From Hymenobacter sp. BRD128 (GTDB lineage Bacteria > Bacteroidota > Bacteroidia > Cytophagales > Hymenobacteraceae), in the NCBI RefSeq assembly GCF_013256625.1, contig NZ_CP053908.1, positions 1,612,001-1,676,000 on the forward strand: a DNA stretch of 64,000 nt, given 5' to 3'. Shown here piece after piece: positions 44,768-54,528 of this stretch. How positions within the stretch are numbered: the first letter of the stretch is position 1; the number at the start of each line of letters is the position of its first letter. The translations under genes were made by a program, and so were the position numbers. Below the pieces are notes generated by a model. The model searched no databases. It saw nothing but the letters and a program-made list of their open reading frames with translations, and was not told the origin of the DNA.

Positions 44768-45019
44768 GCGCGCTCATCCAGGGCGCCGAAAGACGATTTC
44801 TTGTTTGAGCAGACTTTTCATTCCTTGCTTCAAGGTAATTTTCTTGATACAAAGGCTTGATTGTAAACAGAAAACAACAATAGATTTCCCGACATTAGAC
44901 CTGCGCAACTTATCAGCCCAATTGACGGGCCAACCCTGGCTGGTAGCTTGCCGGTGGCCACGCTGAAAAAGGACTGGCTCCTATGCGCTTCGTTCATCTA
45001 CTGACCTGCTGGCCGGCCC

Positions 45020-45027
45020 TACCTTCG
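45020..45027 (+). promoter_or_regulatory. M28 peptidase gene -7 promoter box
   Basis: TACCTTCG, one mismatch from TAnnTTTG. It lies inside the longer ORF that begins at 44983 and so supports the start at 45097. Confidence 0.35.
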
Positions 45028-45096
45028 CAACGGCAGCCGCTGCCTGGAGCAGGCAGCAAGCTGCAACCTTATCATCCCCCTAACACCCTTTTTTTC

Positions 45097-46815
45097 ATGC
45101 GTTTTTCTACCCTACGACCCTGGCTAGCCCCGGCGGCGGCCGGCCTGCTGCTAGCGGGCTGCCAGAGCAATTCTTCCACCTCCCAAACCACCGCCACCGG
45201 CCAGCCCACCGAGGCGGCGCCCACCGATACGGCCAGCGTGCCCACGCCCAACGACGGCATTACGCCCGCGCTGCTGGCCCGGCACATCAAGGTGCTGGCC
45301 TCGGATGAGTTTCAGGGCCGGCGGCCGTTTACGGCGGGCGAGGAAAAGGCCACTGATTACCTGGCCAGCGAGTTTAAGAAGCTTGGGCTGAAGCCGGGCA
45401 ACGGCAGCAGCTACTTTCAGCCGGTGCCGCTTGTCGAGATTGCCGGCAAGCCCGACTCCACGGCGACCATCGCTGGCAAAGGCAAGAGCCTGACGCTGCA
45501 CTACCGACGCGACTACATGTTTTTGACCGAGCGCGAAAAGCCTATGGTTGAAATCAAAAATTCGCCGCTGGTATTTGCCGGCTACGGCGTCACGGCCCCC
45601 GAATATAAGTGGGATGACTACGCCGGCCTCGACGTGAAGGGCAAGACCGTGGTGGTGCTCATCAACGACCCCGGCAACGCGGGCCAGGACACTACTATGT
45701 TTAAGGGCAAGGAGATGACCTACTACGGCCGCTGGATGTACAAGTACGAAGAGGCCGCCCGCCACGGCGCCACCGGCTTGGTCATTATCCACGACACCAA
45801 GCCCGCTTCTTATCCTTGGACGGTGGTGCAAAGCAGCAACGGCGGCTCTAAGTTGCACCCGACCACGCCCGACCACGGCGCCAGCAAGGTGGCCCTCGAA
45901 GGCTGGATGACCCTCGACGCGGCCAAGCGGATGTTTGAGGCCGCCGGCCTGCAGTACGACGCCCTGTACGCCGCCGCCAACAAGCCGGGCTTCAAGGCCA
46001 CAGACCTGGGCCTGAGCCTGACGACCACGCTGCACAATAAAATCACCTACAAAACCTCCAAGAACGTGGTGGCCGTGCTGCCCGGCACCACCCGGCCGCA
46101 GGAGTATATTATTTACTCGGCGCACTGGGACCACCTCGGCATTGGCCCGGCCGTGAAGGGCGACTCGATTTACAACGGCGCGCTCGACAACGCCAGCGGC
46201 TGCGCGGGCCTGCTGGCCATCGCCAACGGCTTCGTGCAGGCCAAGGAGAAGCCCCAGCGCAGCATCGTGTTCCTGGCCGTGACGGGTGAGGAGCAGGGCC
46301 TGCTCGGGTCGGACTACTACGCCCAGCACCCGATTTTCCCGCTCAAAAACACGGTGGCCGATATTAACATGGATGAGCTGCTGGCCTTCGGGCCGATGCG
46401 CGACGTGACCATCACCGGCTACGGGCAGTCGGAACTCGACGATTATGCCCGCACTGCCGCCAAGGAGCAGAACCGCTACGTCATCCCCTACCAGCACCCC
46501 GAAACTGGCAGCTTCTACCGCTCCGACCACTTCAGCTTTGCCAAGGTGGGCGTGCCGGCGCTCTACGCCAGCGGCGCCTTCGAGAGCCGCCTGCACGGCA
46601 AGGCTTTCGCCGAAAAGCAGCGCGAAGAGTTTGAGGCTAACAACTACCACCAGCCTTCCGACCAGTTCGACCCCAAGTGGGACCTGCGCGGCGCGGCCCA
46701 GGATGCGCGCCTGCTCTTCCGCATCGGCCAGCGGCTAGCCAGCGAAACCACCTTTCCGCAGTGGAAAGCCGGCTCCGAGTTCCGGGCCGTGCGCCTGAAA
46801 AGCCGGCCGCAGTAA
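45097..46815 (+). CDS. M28 family metallopeptidase lipoprotein with PA domain
   Basis: 572 aa from the ATG at 45097 (MRFSTLRPWLAPAAAGLLLAGC), with a lipobox LLAGC, so an envelope-anchored lipoprotein. A protease-associated domain region lies at about 170-330. The M28 zinc site is visible as SAHWDHLG (His), GALDNASG (Asp), TGEEQGLLGS (Glu pair), DINMDE (Asp) and RSDHFSFAKVGVPAL (His). Predicted aminopeptidase supplying amino acids. A 12-bp stem terminator follows. Monocistronic. Confidence 0.9.
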   Translation: MRFSTLRPWLAPAAAGLLLAGCQSNSSTSQTTATGQPTEAAPTDTASVPTPNDGITPALLARHIKVLASDEFQGRRPFTAGEEKATDYLASEFKKLGLKPGNGSSYFQPVPLVEIAGKPDSTATIAGKGKSLTLHYRRDYMFLTEREKPMVEIKNSPLVFAGYGVTAPEYKWDDYAGLDVKGKTVVVLINDPGNAGQDTTMFKGKEMTYYGRWMYKYEEAARHGATGLVIIHDTKPASYPWTVVQSSNGGSKLHPTTPDHGASKVALEGWMTLDAAKRMFEAAGLQYDALYAAANKPGFKATDLGLSLTTTLHNKITYKTSKNVVAVLPGTTRPQEYIIYSAHWDHLGIGPAVKGDSIYNGALDNASGCAGLLAIANGFVQAKEKPQRSIVFLAVTGEEQGLLGSDYYAQHPIFPLKNTVADINMDELLAFGPMRDVTITGYGQSELDDYARTAAKEQNRYVIPYQHPETGSFYRSDHFSFAKVGVPALYASGAFESRLHGKAFAEKQREEFEANNYHQPSDQFDPKWDLRGAAQDARLLFRIGQRLASETTFPQWKAGSEFRAVRLKSRPQ

Positions 46816-46834
46816 GCGCATTTAAGTTAGTACT

Positions 46835-46878
46835 AAAGCCCTGGCAACGACCCGACAAGCGGCCGCTGCCAGGGCTTT
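46835..46878 (+). terminator. Terminator after M28 peptidase gene
   Basis: AAAGCCCTGGCA (46835-46846) pairs perfectly with TGCCAGGGCTTT (46867-46878); the 3' arm ends in TTTTA. It begins 20 nt after the stop codon. Confidence 0.75.
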
Positions 46879-47102
46879 TAGCGCTAATGATGCAACTTAT
46901 TTACATTAATATTTTAATGCTTATTTGTAATCACGTTGCCTTAATTTCCTTTTAGCTAGCTTACAATAGCTAAGTATTGCGGGCCGTGCCGCATCTTTAC
47001 GCCTTGTATACTAAAGGCTAAACTATTTCGCCAGCTGCCCGTGCATGCTCGTTATCCGGTCAGCTGGCGAAGGTAGGTTTGCGCTGGTTCTTTTACCGTT
47101 AT

Positions 47103-49574
47103 ATGTTCGTACGCGCTGCGTTATTTCGACTAAGTTTAGGGGTTTATCGAGCGGGGGGAGTAGTAACAATGGGATTGCTGGCGGCGCCGCTGGCCAGCCA
47201 CGCGCAGGCGCGTGCGGCCGTGCGCGGCACCGTGGCTAGCCCGGCCGGCGCGGCCGTGGAGTTTGCCACCGTCACGCTGCACCGCGCCGCCGATTCGGTG
47301 GTGGTCAAAACCGAGTTCAGCGATGCGCAGGGCGCGTTTCGGCTCGACGCGCCGGCCAGCCGAAGCTACCGCGTGTCAGTGGCGCAGGTGGGCTACGGGC
47401 GCTACTGGAGCGCGCCGTTTGAGCTGCCCGAGGGCGGGCTAGCCCTGCCGGCTATCCGCTTAGTAACTAGCCAGGCCACGGCGTTGAAAGAAGTAACCGT
47501 GACGGGCCGCAAGCCGCTTTACGAGCGCCGGGCCGACCGCACCGTGGTCAACGTGGCCGACAGCCCACTCTCCTCAGGAGCCACCACGCTCGACGTGCTG
47601 GGCCGCTCGCCCGGCATCACGCTAAGCACCTCTAATGAGCTTAGCCTGCGCGGCCGCCAAGGACTGCTTGTGGTTATCGACGGCAAGCGCACGCCGCTCT
47701 CCGGCAACGACCTGGCCGAGTACCTGCGCTCCTTGCCCGCCGAGCAGCTGCAAAGCATCGAGCTGATTACTAACCCACCCGCCAGCTATGATGCCCAGGG
47801 CGGGGCCGGCGTCATTGCCATTAATCTCAAGAAAGACCAACGCCTGGGCACCAATGGCACCGCTAATGCCAGCTACGGCTACAGCGAGCAGGGCAAGTTT
47901 ACGGGTGGGCTAGCCCTCAACCACCGCCGCAAAAACCTGAACGTGTACGGCAACTACGCCTACACCGACCGCCACTATTTCTCCCGCATTGATTTCAACC
48001 GGCAGTTTGCGGCTACGGCAGCGCTCCCGGCTGGCGGCACGGTGCAAAGTAATGACCAGCTCGCGCACCTGCGCTCACACTCGGGCAAGGTGGGCCTCGA
48101 CCTCAACCTCTCGAAGCGGACGCTGCTGGGTGCGTCGGTGACGGGCTTGGCTAGCAATTCTTCGCTCGCGACTACCAGCCAAACCGTGTCGGTAGACGAG
48201 GCGGGCACGCCCACCGACCGCTACCACGCCCTCACGGCCTGGGACGTGAGCCGGCCCAGCGGCAGTGCCAATATCAATCTGCGCCATGCCTTTGCCGACT
48301 CGGCCAACGCCGCCACGCTCACGGCCGATGCCGACTACGCCCGCTATAACCTCACCCGCCTGAGCAATCAGAACGTGTATTATGACACGTCGGGCCAGCC
48401 CGGCAGCTTGCTCAGCGGCAACCAGCACAGCCGCCTCGGCATCGGGGCGGCTAAGGTCGATTTTAGCCAACCCCTGCCCCACCGCACCCGCCTCGACGTG
48501 GGCGCCAAGGCCACGCAGGTGGTATCGGACAACGATGTAGCCTTTGCGAGCACAGCTAATAATCAGACCTACCCGCGCCCCGATATTTCGAGCCAGTTCA
48601 GCTACCACGAAAATGTGAACGCCGCCTACGCCAGCCTGCGCGGAGCCTTGCCCAAAACCACGCTTCAAGCTGGCCTGCGCGCCGAACAAACCAACATTCT
48701 GGCCACGCAGTACGGCGCTACGCTACGCGAGCAGCACTACCTCCAGCTATTTCCCAGCGCCCTGGTCGAACGTACCGTCAACGACCGCCACGCGCTGACC
48801 CTGGCCGTGGCCCGGCGCATCGACCGGCCCAACTACCAGCAGCTCAACCCGCTGCGCACCTACCCGGATGCCACCTCCTATATCTCGGGCAACCCTAACC
48901 TGATGGCTTCGACTAGCTACAACTTCGAGCTGACGCATACCTACCGCCAGAAATTCAGCACCGGGCTAGCTTACTCGCGCTCCGACCTGCCCATCGTGAG
49001 CGTGGTGCAGCCTTCGCCCGACGGTGGGCGCCTCGTGGTCAGCCAAAATGTAAACTTAAGTACCCGGCATTTTTACACGCTTACGTTCACCGCGCCGCTT
49101 ACGCTTACCAAGTGGTGGACGCTCTACGCTAATGCTTTACTTTATTACAACCGCTACGTGGGCGAGCTAAATGGCACCAACCTTGACCGTGGCCGCTTTG
49201 CCTGCAACCTCACCGCCAACAACAGCTTCACCATACCCAAGGGTTGGCTAGCCGAGCTCAACGGCCTCTACGAATCGCGCGAAGTCTATGGCTTTCAGGT
49301 TATTCAGGCGCGTGGCCAGGTGTCGGCAGGCCTGCAAAAAAGCCTCTGGCACAAGCAGGGCACCTTTCGCCTGAACGTGGCCGACATCTTCTACACCACG
49401 CCCAATCGCGCCACCACTACCTACGACAACTTCACCGAGAGCTACTACTCGCGCCTCGACACGCGCATCGTGACGGCCGCTCTCACCTACCGCTTCGGCA
49501 ATGGCAAGGTGGCCGCCGCCCGCCGCCGCGCCGCCGGCGCCGATGAAGAGCTGCGCCGCGCCGCCGGGCAGTAG
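47103..49574 (+). CDS. TonB-dependent receptor / outer-membrane beta-barrel family protein
   Basis: 823 aa from the ATG at 47103 (MFVRAALFRLSLG...LASHAQ, signal peptide). The carboxypeptidase-regulatory domain (about 35-115: GTVASPAGAAVEFATVTL, FSDAQGAFRL) is followed by a reduced plug (VTVTGRKPLYERRADRTVVNV, DVLGRSPGITL, VVIDGKRTPLSGNDLAEYLRSLP, INLKK). A barrel of the OMP_b-brl_3 type comes next, with RIDRPNYQQLNPLRTY and ISGNPNL. Substrate unknown. The C-terminus ends in a basic Ala/Arg tail after the last strand YRFGNGK, which is unusual, because barrels normally end in an aromatic residue. Confidence 0.88.
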   Translation: MFVRAALFRLSLGVYRAGGVVTMGLLAAPLASHAQARAAVRGTVASPAGAAVEFATVTLHRAADSVVVKTEFSDAQGAFRLDAPASRSYRVSVAQVGYGRYWSAPFELPEGGLALPAIRLVTSQATALKEVTVTGRKPLYERRADRTVVNVADSPLSSGATTLDVLGRSPGITLSTSNELSLRGRQGLLVVIDGKRTPLSGNDLAEYLRSLPAEQLQSIELITNPPASYDAQGGAGVIAINLKKDQRLGTNGTANASYGYSEQGKFTGGLALNHRRKNLNVYGNYAYTDRHYFSRIDFNRQFAATAALPAGGTVQSNDQLAHLRSHSGKVGLDLNLSKRTLLGASVTGLASNSSLATTSQTVSVDEAGTPTDRYHALTAWDVSRPSGSANINLRHAFADSANAATLTADADYARYNLTRLSNQNVYYDTSGQPGSLLSGNQHSRLGIGAAKVDFSQPLPHRTRLDVGAKATQVVSDNDVAFASTANNQTYPRPDISSQFSYHENVNAAYASLRGALPKTTLQAGLRAEQTNILATQYGATLREQHYLQLFPSALVERTVNDRHALTLAVARRIDRPNYQQLNPLRTYPDATSYISGNPNLMASTSYNFELTHTYRQKFSTGLAYSRSDLPIVSVVQPSPDGGRLVVSQNVNLSTRHFYTLTFTAPLTLTKWWTLYANALLYYNRYVGELNGTNLDRGRFACNLTANNSFTIPKGWLAELNGLYESREVYGFQVIQARGQVSAGLQKSLWHKQGTFRLNVADIFYTTPNRATTTYDNFTESYYSRLDTRIVTAALTYRFGNGKVAAARRRAAGADEELRRAAGQ

Positions 49575-49601
49575 GCTAGCGCGAGCAAAAACGCGAAAGG
49601 A

Positions 49602-49668
49602 TTTAAAAGCAAGGCCCCCGTCAGTGCATTCCGAACCGAATGCGACTGACGGGGGCCTTGCTTTTAAA
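49602..49668. terminator. Bidirectional terminator, 24-bp arms
   Basis: 49602-49625 and 49645-49668 pair perfectly (TTTAAAAGCAAGGCCCCCGT...), with an inner stem GCATTC/GAATGC. A/T-rich ends on both sides serve convergent genes ending at 49574 (plus) and 49676 (minus). Confidence 0.85.
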
Positions 49669-49675
49669 GCGCAGC

Positions 49676-49861
49676 CTAGCTAGCTAGCTGCTTACCTTTG
49701 GCGCGCTTGTAGAGGTAGGCGGCACCGGCGGCCAGCAGGGCGCCGCTCAGTACTTTATGGGTGGCCGTAAAGCCGCCGCTCGTGCTATCATCGCTATTTC
49801 TACGGCCAAACAGGCTGGAAATCATGCCGCCCAGGGTGCCGCTCGGTTGGTTATCGCTCAT
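49676..49861 (-). CDS. Small protein with C-terminal membrane helix
   Basis: 61 aa: a polar Ser/Gly/Asp-rich N-terminus (MSDNQPSGTLGGMISSLFGRR) and a hydrophobic helix HKVLSGALLAAGAAYLYKRAKGKQ with a basic end. No family recognised. It uses a clean ATG, lies between a strong bidirectional terminator and holA, and its composition is protein-like, so it is probably a real small gene. Confidence 0.6.
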   Translation of the reverse strand: MSDNQPSGTLGGMISSLFGRRNSDDSTSGGFTATHKVLSGALLAAGAAYLYKRAKGKQLAS

Positions 49862-49918
49862 GAGTGAAATCAGGTTAAGATGAACTACCTGCTTTCTACG
49901 CTAGTCACGCGCCCCGCG

Positions 49919-50977
49919 TTACTCTACGGCTGCCACCGGCACCGGGTGCAGTATCAGCCACACCAGCTCACGTAGAATTTCGCCCTCATCCATGCTACCG
50001 CTCTCGATGCCCTTGCTCTGGGCATCGGCCCGCCGGATGAGGTGGATGAGGTCGATGGTGCGCTCGGGGCCGAACTGGCGCTGAGCCAGTTGGTATTCTT
50101 TCTGGGCAAACTTGTTGATGCCCATCTTCTGCAGTTCCGCATCCGAGGGATTAGGGCCAGCTTGGTGCAGCATCAAGAGTCGGGTGAAGAAATTAAACAG
50201 CAGCGTAAGATTGGGAATCAGCGGGTTAGCCTTGGGATTAGCCGCAAAGTGCGTGAGAATGCGGTTGGCCTTGAGCACGTCGCGCTGCACCAGCGCCCGC
50301 TGCAACTCAAAAATATTGTACTCCTTGCTAATGCCCACCAGGCGCTGCACCAGGTCCTCGTCGATGGCCTGGCCGGGCTTCACGTTGAGCAGCAGCTTGT
50401 TCACCTCGTTGGCTAGCCTCCCCAGGTCGGCGCCGATGTACTCGGCCAGCAGGGCCGTGGCGCCGGGCGTAATCTGCTGCTTGCGCGCCCGCACGTAGCC
50501 GCCCAGCCACTGCGGCACCTGGTTGTCGTAGAGCTTTTTGCTCGTCATTAGGGCCACGCCGGGCGCGTCCTTGCCGGCCAGCAGCTTGCCGAGCTTCTTG
50601 CGCGAGTCGAGGGTTTTGTGCTTGTAGCAGAGCACGAGTACGGTGCTGGCGAGCGGGTTTTTGAGGTAGGCCTCCAGAAAAGGCCAGGCTTTCTCGCTCT
50701 CCAGGTCAGCCACGGCCTGGGCTTCTTTCACGATTACCACCGAGTAATCGCTCATCATCGGAAAGCGCTTGGCCTGACCCAGAATGCCCGCCGTATCGGT
50801 GTCCTTGCCGTAGAGCACCGTTTGGTTAAAGCTGCGCTCGCTCGCGGGCAGCACGCTGGCTTCGAGCGCGTCGGCCACGGTATCAATGAAATACGGTTCC
50901 TCGCCCTGCAAAAAATACACCGGCTGAAACTGCCGCTGCTGCACAGCTTTGAGAATGGCGTCGGCGTCGGTATTCAA
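49919..50977 (-). CDS. holA: DNA polymerase III subunit delta HolA
   Basis: 352 aa. Clamp-loader delta subunit that opens the beta clamp. The N-terminal PVYFLQGEEPYFIDTVADALE and FPMMSDYSVVIVKEAQ are family signatures, with the degenerate AAA+ fold lacking a Walker A, as expected. The C-terminal collar has NIFELQRALVQRDVLKANRIL. A TAnnTTTG box at 51025-51032 lies upstream, divergent from tyrS. Secure. Confidence 0.92.
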   Translation of the reverse strand: MNTDADAILKAVQQRQFQPVYFLQGEEPYFIDTVADALEASVLPASERSFNQTVLYGKDTDTAGILGQAKRFPMMSDYSVVIVKEAQAVADLESEKAWPFLEAYLKNPLASTVLVLCYKHKTLDSRKKLGKLLAGKDAPGVALMTSKKLYDNQVPQWLGGYVRARKQQITPGATALLAEYIGADLGRLANEVNKLLLNVKPGQAIDEDLVQRLVGISKEYNIFELQRALVQRDVLKANRILTHFAANPKANPLIPNLTLLFNFFTRLLMLHQAGPNPSDAELQKMGINKFAQKEYQLAQRQFGPERTIDLIHLIRRADAQSKGIESGSMDEGEILRELVWLILHPVPVAAVE

Positions 50978-51023
50978 GGCAACAGAAGTAGAAAAGCGAA
51001 AAACTAGCCGCTCGGCCAGGTCA

Positions 51024-51053
51024 GCAAAGGTAAAACAGCCGCTTTACCTTTGC
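51024..51053. promoter_or_regulatory. Divergent holA/tyrS promoters forming an 11-bp inverted repeat
   Basis: GCAAAGGTAAA (51024-51034) and TTTACCTTTGC (51043-51053) are perfect reverse complements, 8 nt apart. Each contains a TACCTTTG -7 box, one for holA (minus) and one for tyrS (plus). Confidence 0.6.
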
Positions 51054-51132
51054 CCTTCGTTCTTGGGTAACTGATTTACTCAATGAGCCTGGCAGAATCT
51101 AAAAAAGTTGTTTACCAGAATCTATTTTCTCC

Positions 51133-52437
51133 TTGGATTTACTCTCTGAACTTCGCTGGCGCGGCATGTACCACGACGCCATGCCCGGCACGGCCGAGCA
51201 CCTGGCCAGCGCCGCGCCCGTGTCGGGCTACATTGGCTTCGACCCCACGGCCGCCTCGCTGCACATCGGCAACCTGGCCACCATTATGCTGCTCGTGCAC
51301 TTGCAGCGCGCCGGCCACCGCCCGGTGGCGCTGGTGGGCGGCGCCACCGGCATGATTGGCGACCCTAGCGGCAAGAGCGCCGAGCGCAACCTGCTCGACG
51401 AAACTACCCTGCGCGCCAACCAGGCCGGCATTCGGGCCCAACTCGAAAAATTCCTGGAGTTCAACGACTCGCCCACCGGGGCGGTGCTCGTCAATAACTA
51501 CGACTGGTTCAAGGACTTCGGCTTCCTGCAATTTTTGCGCGAGGTGGGCAAGCACCTCACCGTGAACTACATGATGGCCAAAGACTCGGTGAAGCGCCGC
51601 ATCGGCGGCAATGAGGACAGCGGCTCGGAGGGCATCAGCTACACCGAGTTTAGCTACCAACTGCTGCAGGGCTATGACTTTTACCACCTCTACCAAAACC
51701 TGGGCTGCACCCTGCAAATGGGGGCTAGCGACCAGTGGGGCAACATCACCACCGGCACCGAGCTCATCCGCCGCCTCACCGATGGCCAGGGCAAGGCCTA
51801 CGCCCTTACCGGCCAGCTCATCACCAAGGCCGACGGCACCAAGTATGGCAAATCGGAAACCGGCACCGTGTGGCTCGACCCGGCCCTGACCTCGCCCTAC
51901 CAGTTCTACCAGTTTTTCCTGCGCGCCGAAGACGCTGATGCCCCGCGCCTCATCCGCGTCTTCACGCTGCTCAGCCAGGCCGAAATCGAAGCCCTCGAAG
52001 CCGAGCACGCCCAAAACCCCGGCCTGAAAACCCTGCAAAAGGCGCTGGCTAAAGACGTAACCATCCGGGTACACTCCGAGGCGGCCTACGAGGCGGCCGT
52101 GGCCGCCTCGCAGGTACTCTTCGGCGGGGGCGACCTGGCCGCGCTCGACGAAGCCACGCTGCTCGACGTGTTTGCCGGCGTGCCCCACCTGCGCGTGCCG
52201 CGCGCCGAGGCGACCGGCCTGACCCTAGCCGTGCTGCTGAGCGAGGCTACCGACAAGCAGATTTTGCCCTCGCGCGGCGAAGTGCGCAAGCTTGTACAGT
52301 CCAACGGCCTCAGCCTCAACGGGCAGAAAGCGACCTCGCCCGATGCGCCGGTGGCGGAGCTGCCGCTGCTCCTGGATAAATATCTAGTGGTAAAAAAAGG
52401 TCGGAGAGATTATTTCCTACTCGAAATGACTAATTGA
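51133..52437 (+). CDS. tyrS: Tyrosyl-tRNA synthetase TyrS
   Basis: 434 aa from the TTG at 51133 ([18 protein letters not shown]). Class I motifs HIGN ([13 protein letters not shown]) and KFGKS-like KYGKSETG, tyrosine-binding [26 protein letters not shown], and a C-terminal S4 RNA-binding domain ([14 protein letters not shown]). The start is uncertain: the only upstream ATG (51083) is in another frame, so either TTG is used or one base is missing in the A6 or T4 runs at 51101-51128. Protein identity very secure. Confidence 0.93.
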   Translation: MDLLSELRWRGMYHDAMPGTAEHLASAAPVSGYIGFDPTAASLHIGNLATIMLLVHLQRAGHRPVALVGGATGMIGDPSGKSAERNLLDETTLRANQAGIRAQLEKFLEFNDSPTGAVLVNNYDWFKDFGFLQFLREVGKHLTVNYMMAKDSVKRRIGGNEDSGSEGISYTEFSYQLLQGYDFYHLYQNLGCTLQMGASDQWGNITTGTELIRRLTDGQGKAYALTGQLITKADGTKYGKSETGTVWLDPALTSPYQFYQFFLRAEDADAPRLIRVFTLLSQAEIEALEAEHAQNPGLKTLQKALAKDVTIRVHSEAAYEAAVAASQVLFGGGDLAALDEATLLDVFAGVPHLRVPRAEATGLTLAVLLSEATDKQILPSRGEVRKLVQSNGLSLNGQKATSPDAPVAELPLLLDKYLVVKKGRRDYFLLEMTN

Positions 52438-52445
52438 AAAGCAAG

Positions 52446-52539
52446 GTCCTGCTGAGCCTGTCGAAGCATCTTTCCCACACCGCTCTAGGCATACTACCCA
52501 ACCGGCGCGAGCACAATGCTTCAACAGGCTCAGCAGGAC
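52446..52539. repeat. REP/MITE-like palindromic element 5
   Basis: GTCCTGCTGAGCCTGTCGAA... (52446-52469) pairs with 52516-52539 with one mismatch over 24 nt; loop about 46 nt. It begins 9 bp after the tyrS stop. Confidence 0.8.
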
Positions 52540-52563
52540 GTGCTTTAGCAGAGCAGCTTAATA

Positions 52564-52618
52564 TTTTAAGTGCAAAAAGCCCCGCTAGCTAGGCTAGCGG
52601 GGCTTTTTGCACTTAAAA
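52564..52618. terminator. Bidirectional terminator, 24-bp perfect arms
   Basis: 52564-52587 pairs perfectly with 52595-52618 (TTTTAAGTGCAAAAAGCCCC...), loop 7 nt, T/A-rich on both ends. Serves tyrS (plus) and the Hc1-like gene (minus). Confidence 0.85.
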
Positions 52619-52668
52619 ATCCGTCCACTAAATCCGAAAAATCCGACCGAATCCGTGGCTCAGATAAC

Positions 52669-52950
52669 CTACTTCTTCTTGGCAGCCGGAGCAGCCTTCT
52701 TGGCAGCGGCCGGCGCCGCTTTTTTGGCCGGAGCGGCCTTTTTAGCCGCCGGGGCAGCGGCAGCGCCGTCTTTCGACGTATTCTTCATATTCTGTACTTC
52801 CAGGCGGATGGCCTGGGCGTGGTTTTTCAACTCCTGCATCCCTTTGCGCACGCGGGTGCCGGCAGCGGCGTTGTGCTTATCATACGACTTCTCAAAGTCG
52901 TCTTCCAGCGAATGAATCAAGTCCTTGAGCTTGTTGAAAGGGTTAGCCAT
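52669..52950 (-). CDS. Histone H1-like protein (Hc1 type)
   Basis: 93 aa. The N-terminal half is an acidic/basic helix (MANPFNKLKDLIHSLEDDF). The C-terminal half is a low-complexity tail of AAPAKK-type repeats, as in eukaryotic H1 tails and chlamydial Hc1. Presumed DNA-binding and nucleoid-associated; the tail would bind DNA through lysines. Monocistronic, 282 bp coding, with a 262-bp gap to the next gene. Family assignment rests on composition and length. Confidence 0.8.
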   Translation of the reverse strand: MANPFNKLKDLIHSLEDDFEKSYDKHNAAAGTRVRKGMQELKNHAQAIRLEVQNMKNTSKDGAAAAPAAKKAAPAKKAAPAAAKKAAPAAKKK

Positions 52951-53149
52951 GAAAGTTGGTTGGGTATTGGGTGAGAAAAAAGGGAATTGTGCTTACGCGG
53001 CCCTAATATACAGGCACTTTCTACGCAAGCAAGTTTTCCAGGTTTTTTTCAAAACCGCATTTCTGGCCTTGTAAGCGGGTTTTTTTTGAAAAAATGCTTT
53101 TTTGATGAAATTTTAGGCACGCGATGGCCTTAGAAATGTACAAAAACAA

Positions 53150-53183
53150 GCGCGCCGGCCGCCCTAGCGGGCAGCCGGCGCGC
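53150..53183 (-). terminator. Rho-independent terminator of the alpha-oxoamine synthase gene
   Basis: GCGCGCCGGC (53150-53159) and GCCGGCGCGC (53174-53183), with an inner GCCC/GGGC pair. On the minus strand it is followed by TTGTTTTTG. It lies 30 nt after the stop at 53213. Confidence 0.75.
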
Positions 53184-53212
53184 GGGCAGCAGCTCCGCTA
53201 GCTGCCAGTGTA

Positions 53213-54450
53213 TTAGGCAGTAGCGGCCTGCTTGCTGTAGAGGCCCTTGTCGAGCTTGGCCGAGATGGCTTCGAAGGCGGCGATGGTTTCACGTACATCT
53301 TCGAGGGTGTGCACGGCTGTGGGGATGAGGCGCAGCATAATGACGCCCTTGGGCACCACCGGATACACCACGATGGAGCAGAAAAGGCCATGATTCTCAC
53401 GCAAATCGAAGGTTAAGGCCGTAGCATCGGGAATTTGCCCGTTGAGGAACACCGGCGTGACGGGCGACTCGGTGGTACCGATATTAAAGCCTTTTTCGCG
53501 CAGGCCGCTCTGCAGGGCGCGCACGATGGTCCAGAGGTTTTCGCGGTACTCGGGGTGGTTGCGAATAAGCTCCAGGCGCTTGAGGGCGCCCACTACGAGC
53601 GGCATGGGCAGCGACTTAGCGAAAATCTGGCTGCGCATGTTGTAGCGCAAATATTCAATAACGCCCTCCGGCCCGGCCACGAACGCGCCGATGCTGGCCA
53701 TGCTCTTGGCAAAGGTGTAAAAAATTAGGTCTACGCCCTCTGTAACGCCCAAATGCTCGGCCGTGCCAGCCCCGGTGGGGCCTAGCGTACCGAAGCCGTG
53801 GGCGTCGTCTACGAACAAGCGGAAGTTGAACTTCTCCTTGAGTTTTACAATTTCGCGCAGCTTACCGAGGTTGCCCGACATGCCAAACATGCCCTCGGTG
53901 ATGACCAGGATGCCGCCACCGGTTTCGTCGGTGAGGCGCTTGGCGCGCTCCAGCTGCTTTTCGAGGTTCTCGATGTCGTTGTGCGGAAACACGAAGCGTT
54001 TGCCCTGGTGCAGGCGCACCCCGTCGATGATGCAGGCGTGCGACTCGGCATCGTACACGATAGCGTCGTGGCGGCTCACGAGGGCATCAATAATACTTAC
54101 TACACCCTGGTAGCCGAAGTTGAGCAGCAGCGCGGCGGGCTTGTGCACGAAATCGGCCAGCTCGTTTTCGAGCTGCTCGTGCAGCGTCGAGTTGCCGCTC
54201 ATGATGCGGGCGCCCATCGGGTAGGCCATGCCGTATTCGGCCGTGGCGTCGGTATCGGCCTGCCGCACCTCGGGGTGGTTGGCCAGGCCCAGGTAGTTGT
54301 TCAGGCTCCAGGTCAATACTTCTTTCCCCGAAACATCATCCGGGGCTTAATCTCGCCTTCGAGCTTGGGAAACGTGAAGTAGCCGTGGGCATAGTGTGAG
54401 TGCGAACCCAGCGGGCCCCGGTTGGCCGAAACGCGGTCGAAAATATCCAC
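53213..54450 (-). CDS. Alpha-oxoamine synthase family PLP enzyme (KBL/AONS/SPT-like), one-base frameshift near 5' end
   Basis: The N-terminal frame starts at a GTG (54448-54450) with VDIFDRVSANRGPLGSHSHY and YFTFPKLEGEIKPRMMFRGK, then stops. Adding one base to the C run at 54326-54329 (G run on the minus strand) joins it to the main frame LTWSLNNYLGLANHPEV. The joined product is about 412 aa. PLP motifs are LNFGYQG, DDAHGFGTLGPTG and TFAKSMASIG (Schiff-base Lys). Members condense acyl-CoA with an amino acid; Bacteroidota relatives are annotated as KBL, BioF or serine palmitoyltransferase, and sequence alone does not choose. Promoter box at 54529. Confidence 0.83.
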
Positions 54451-54528
54451 TGAAAACTAGGGGGAATAAGTTTGAGAGAGCGAGGAAAGCGGGCACAACC
54501 AGCCCGCGCAGCAATATCAGCTAAACGA

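Noticed and set aside
45151-46650. 499-codon minus-strand ORF
   Set aside because: Antisense to the M28 peptidase, whose zinc site and lipobox are intact; no motifs in the antisense frame.
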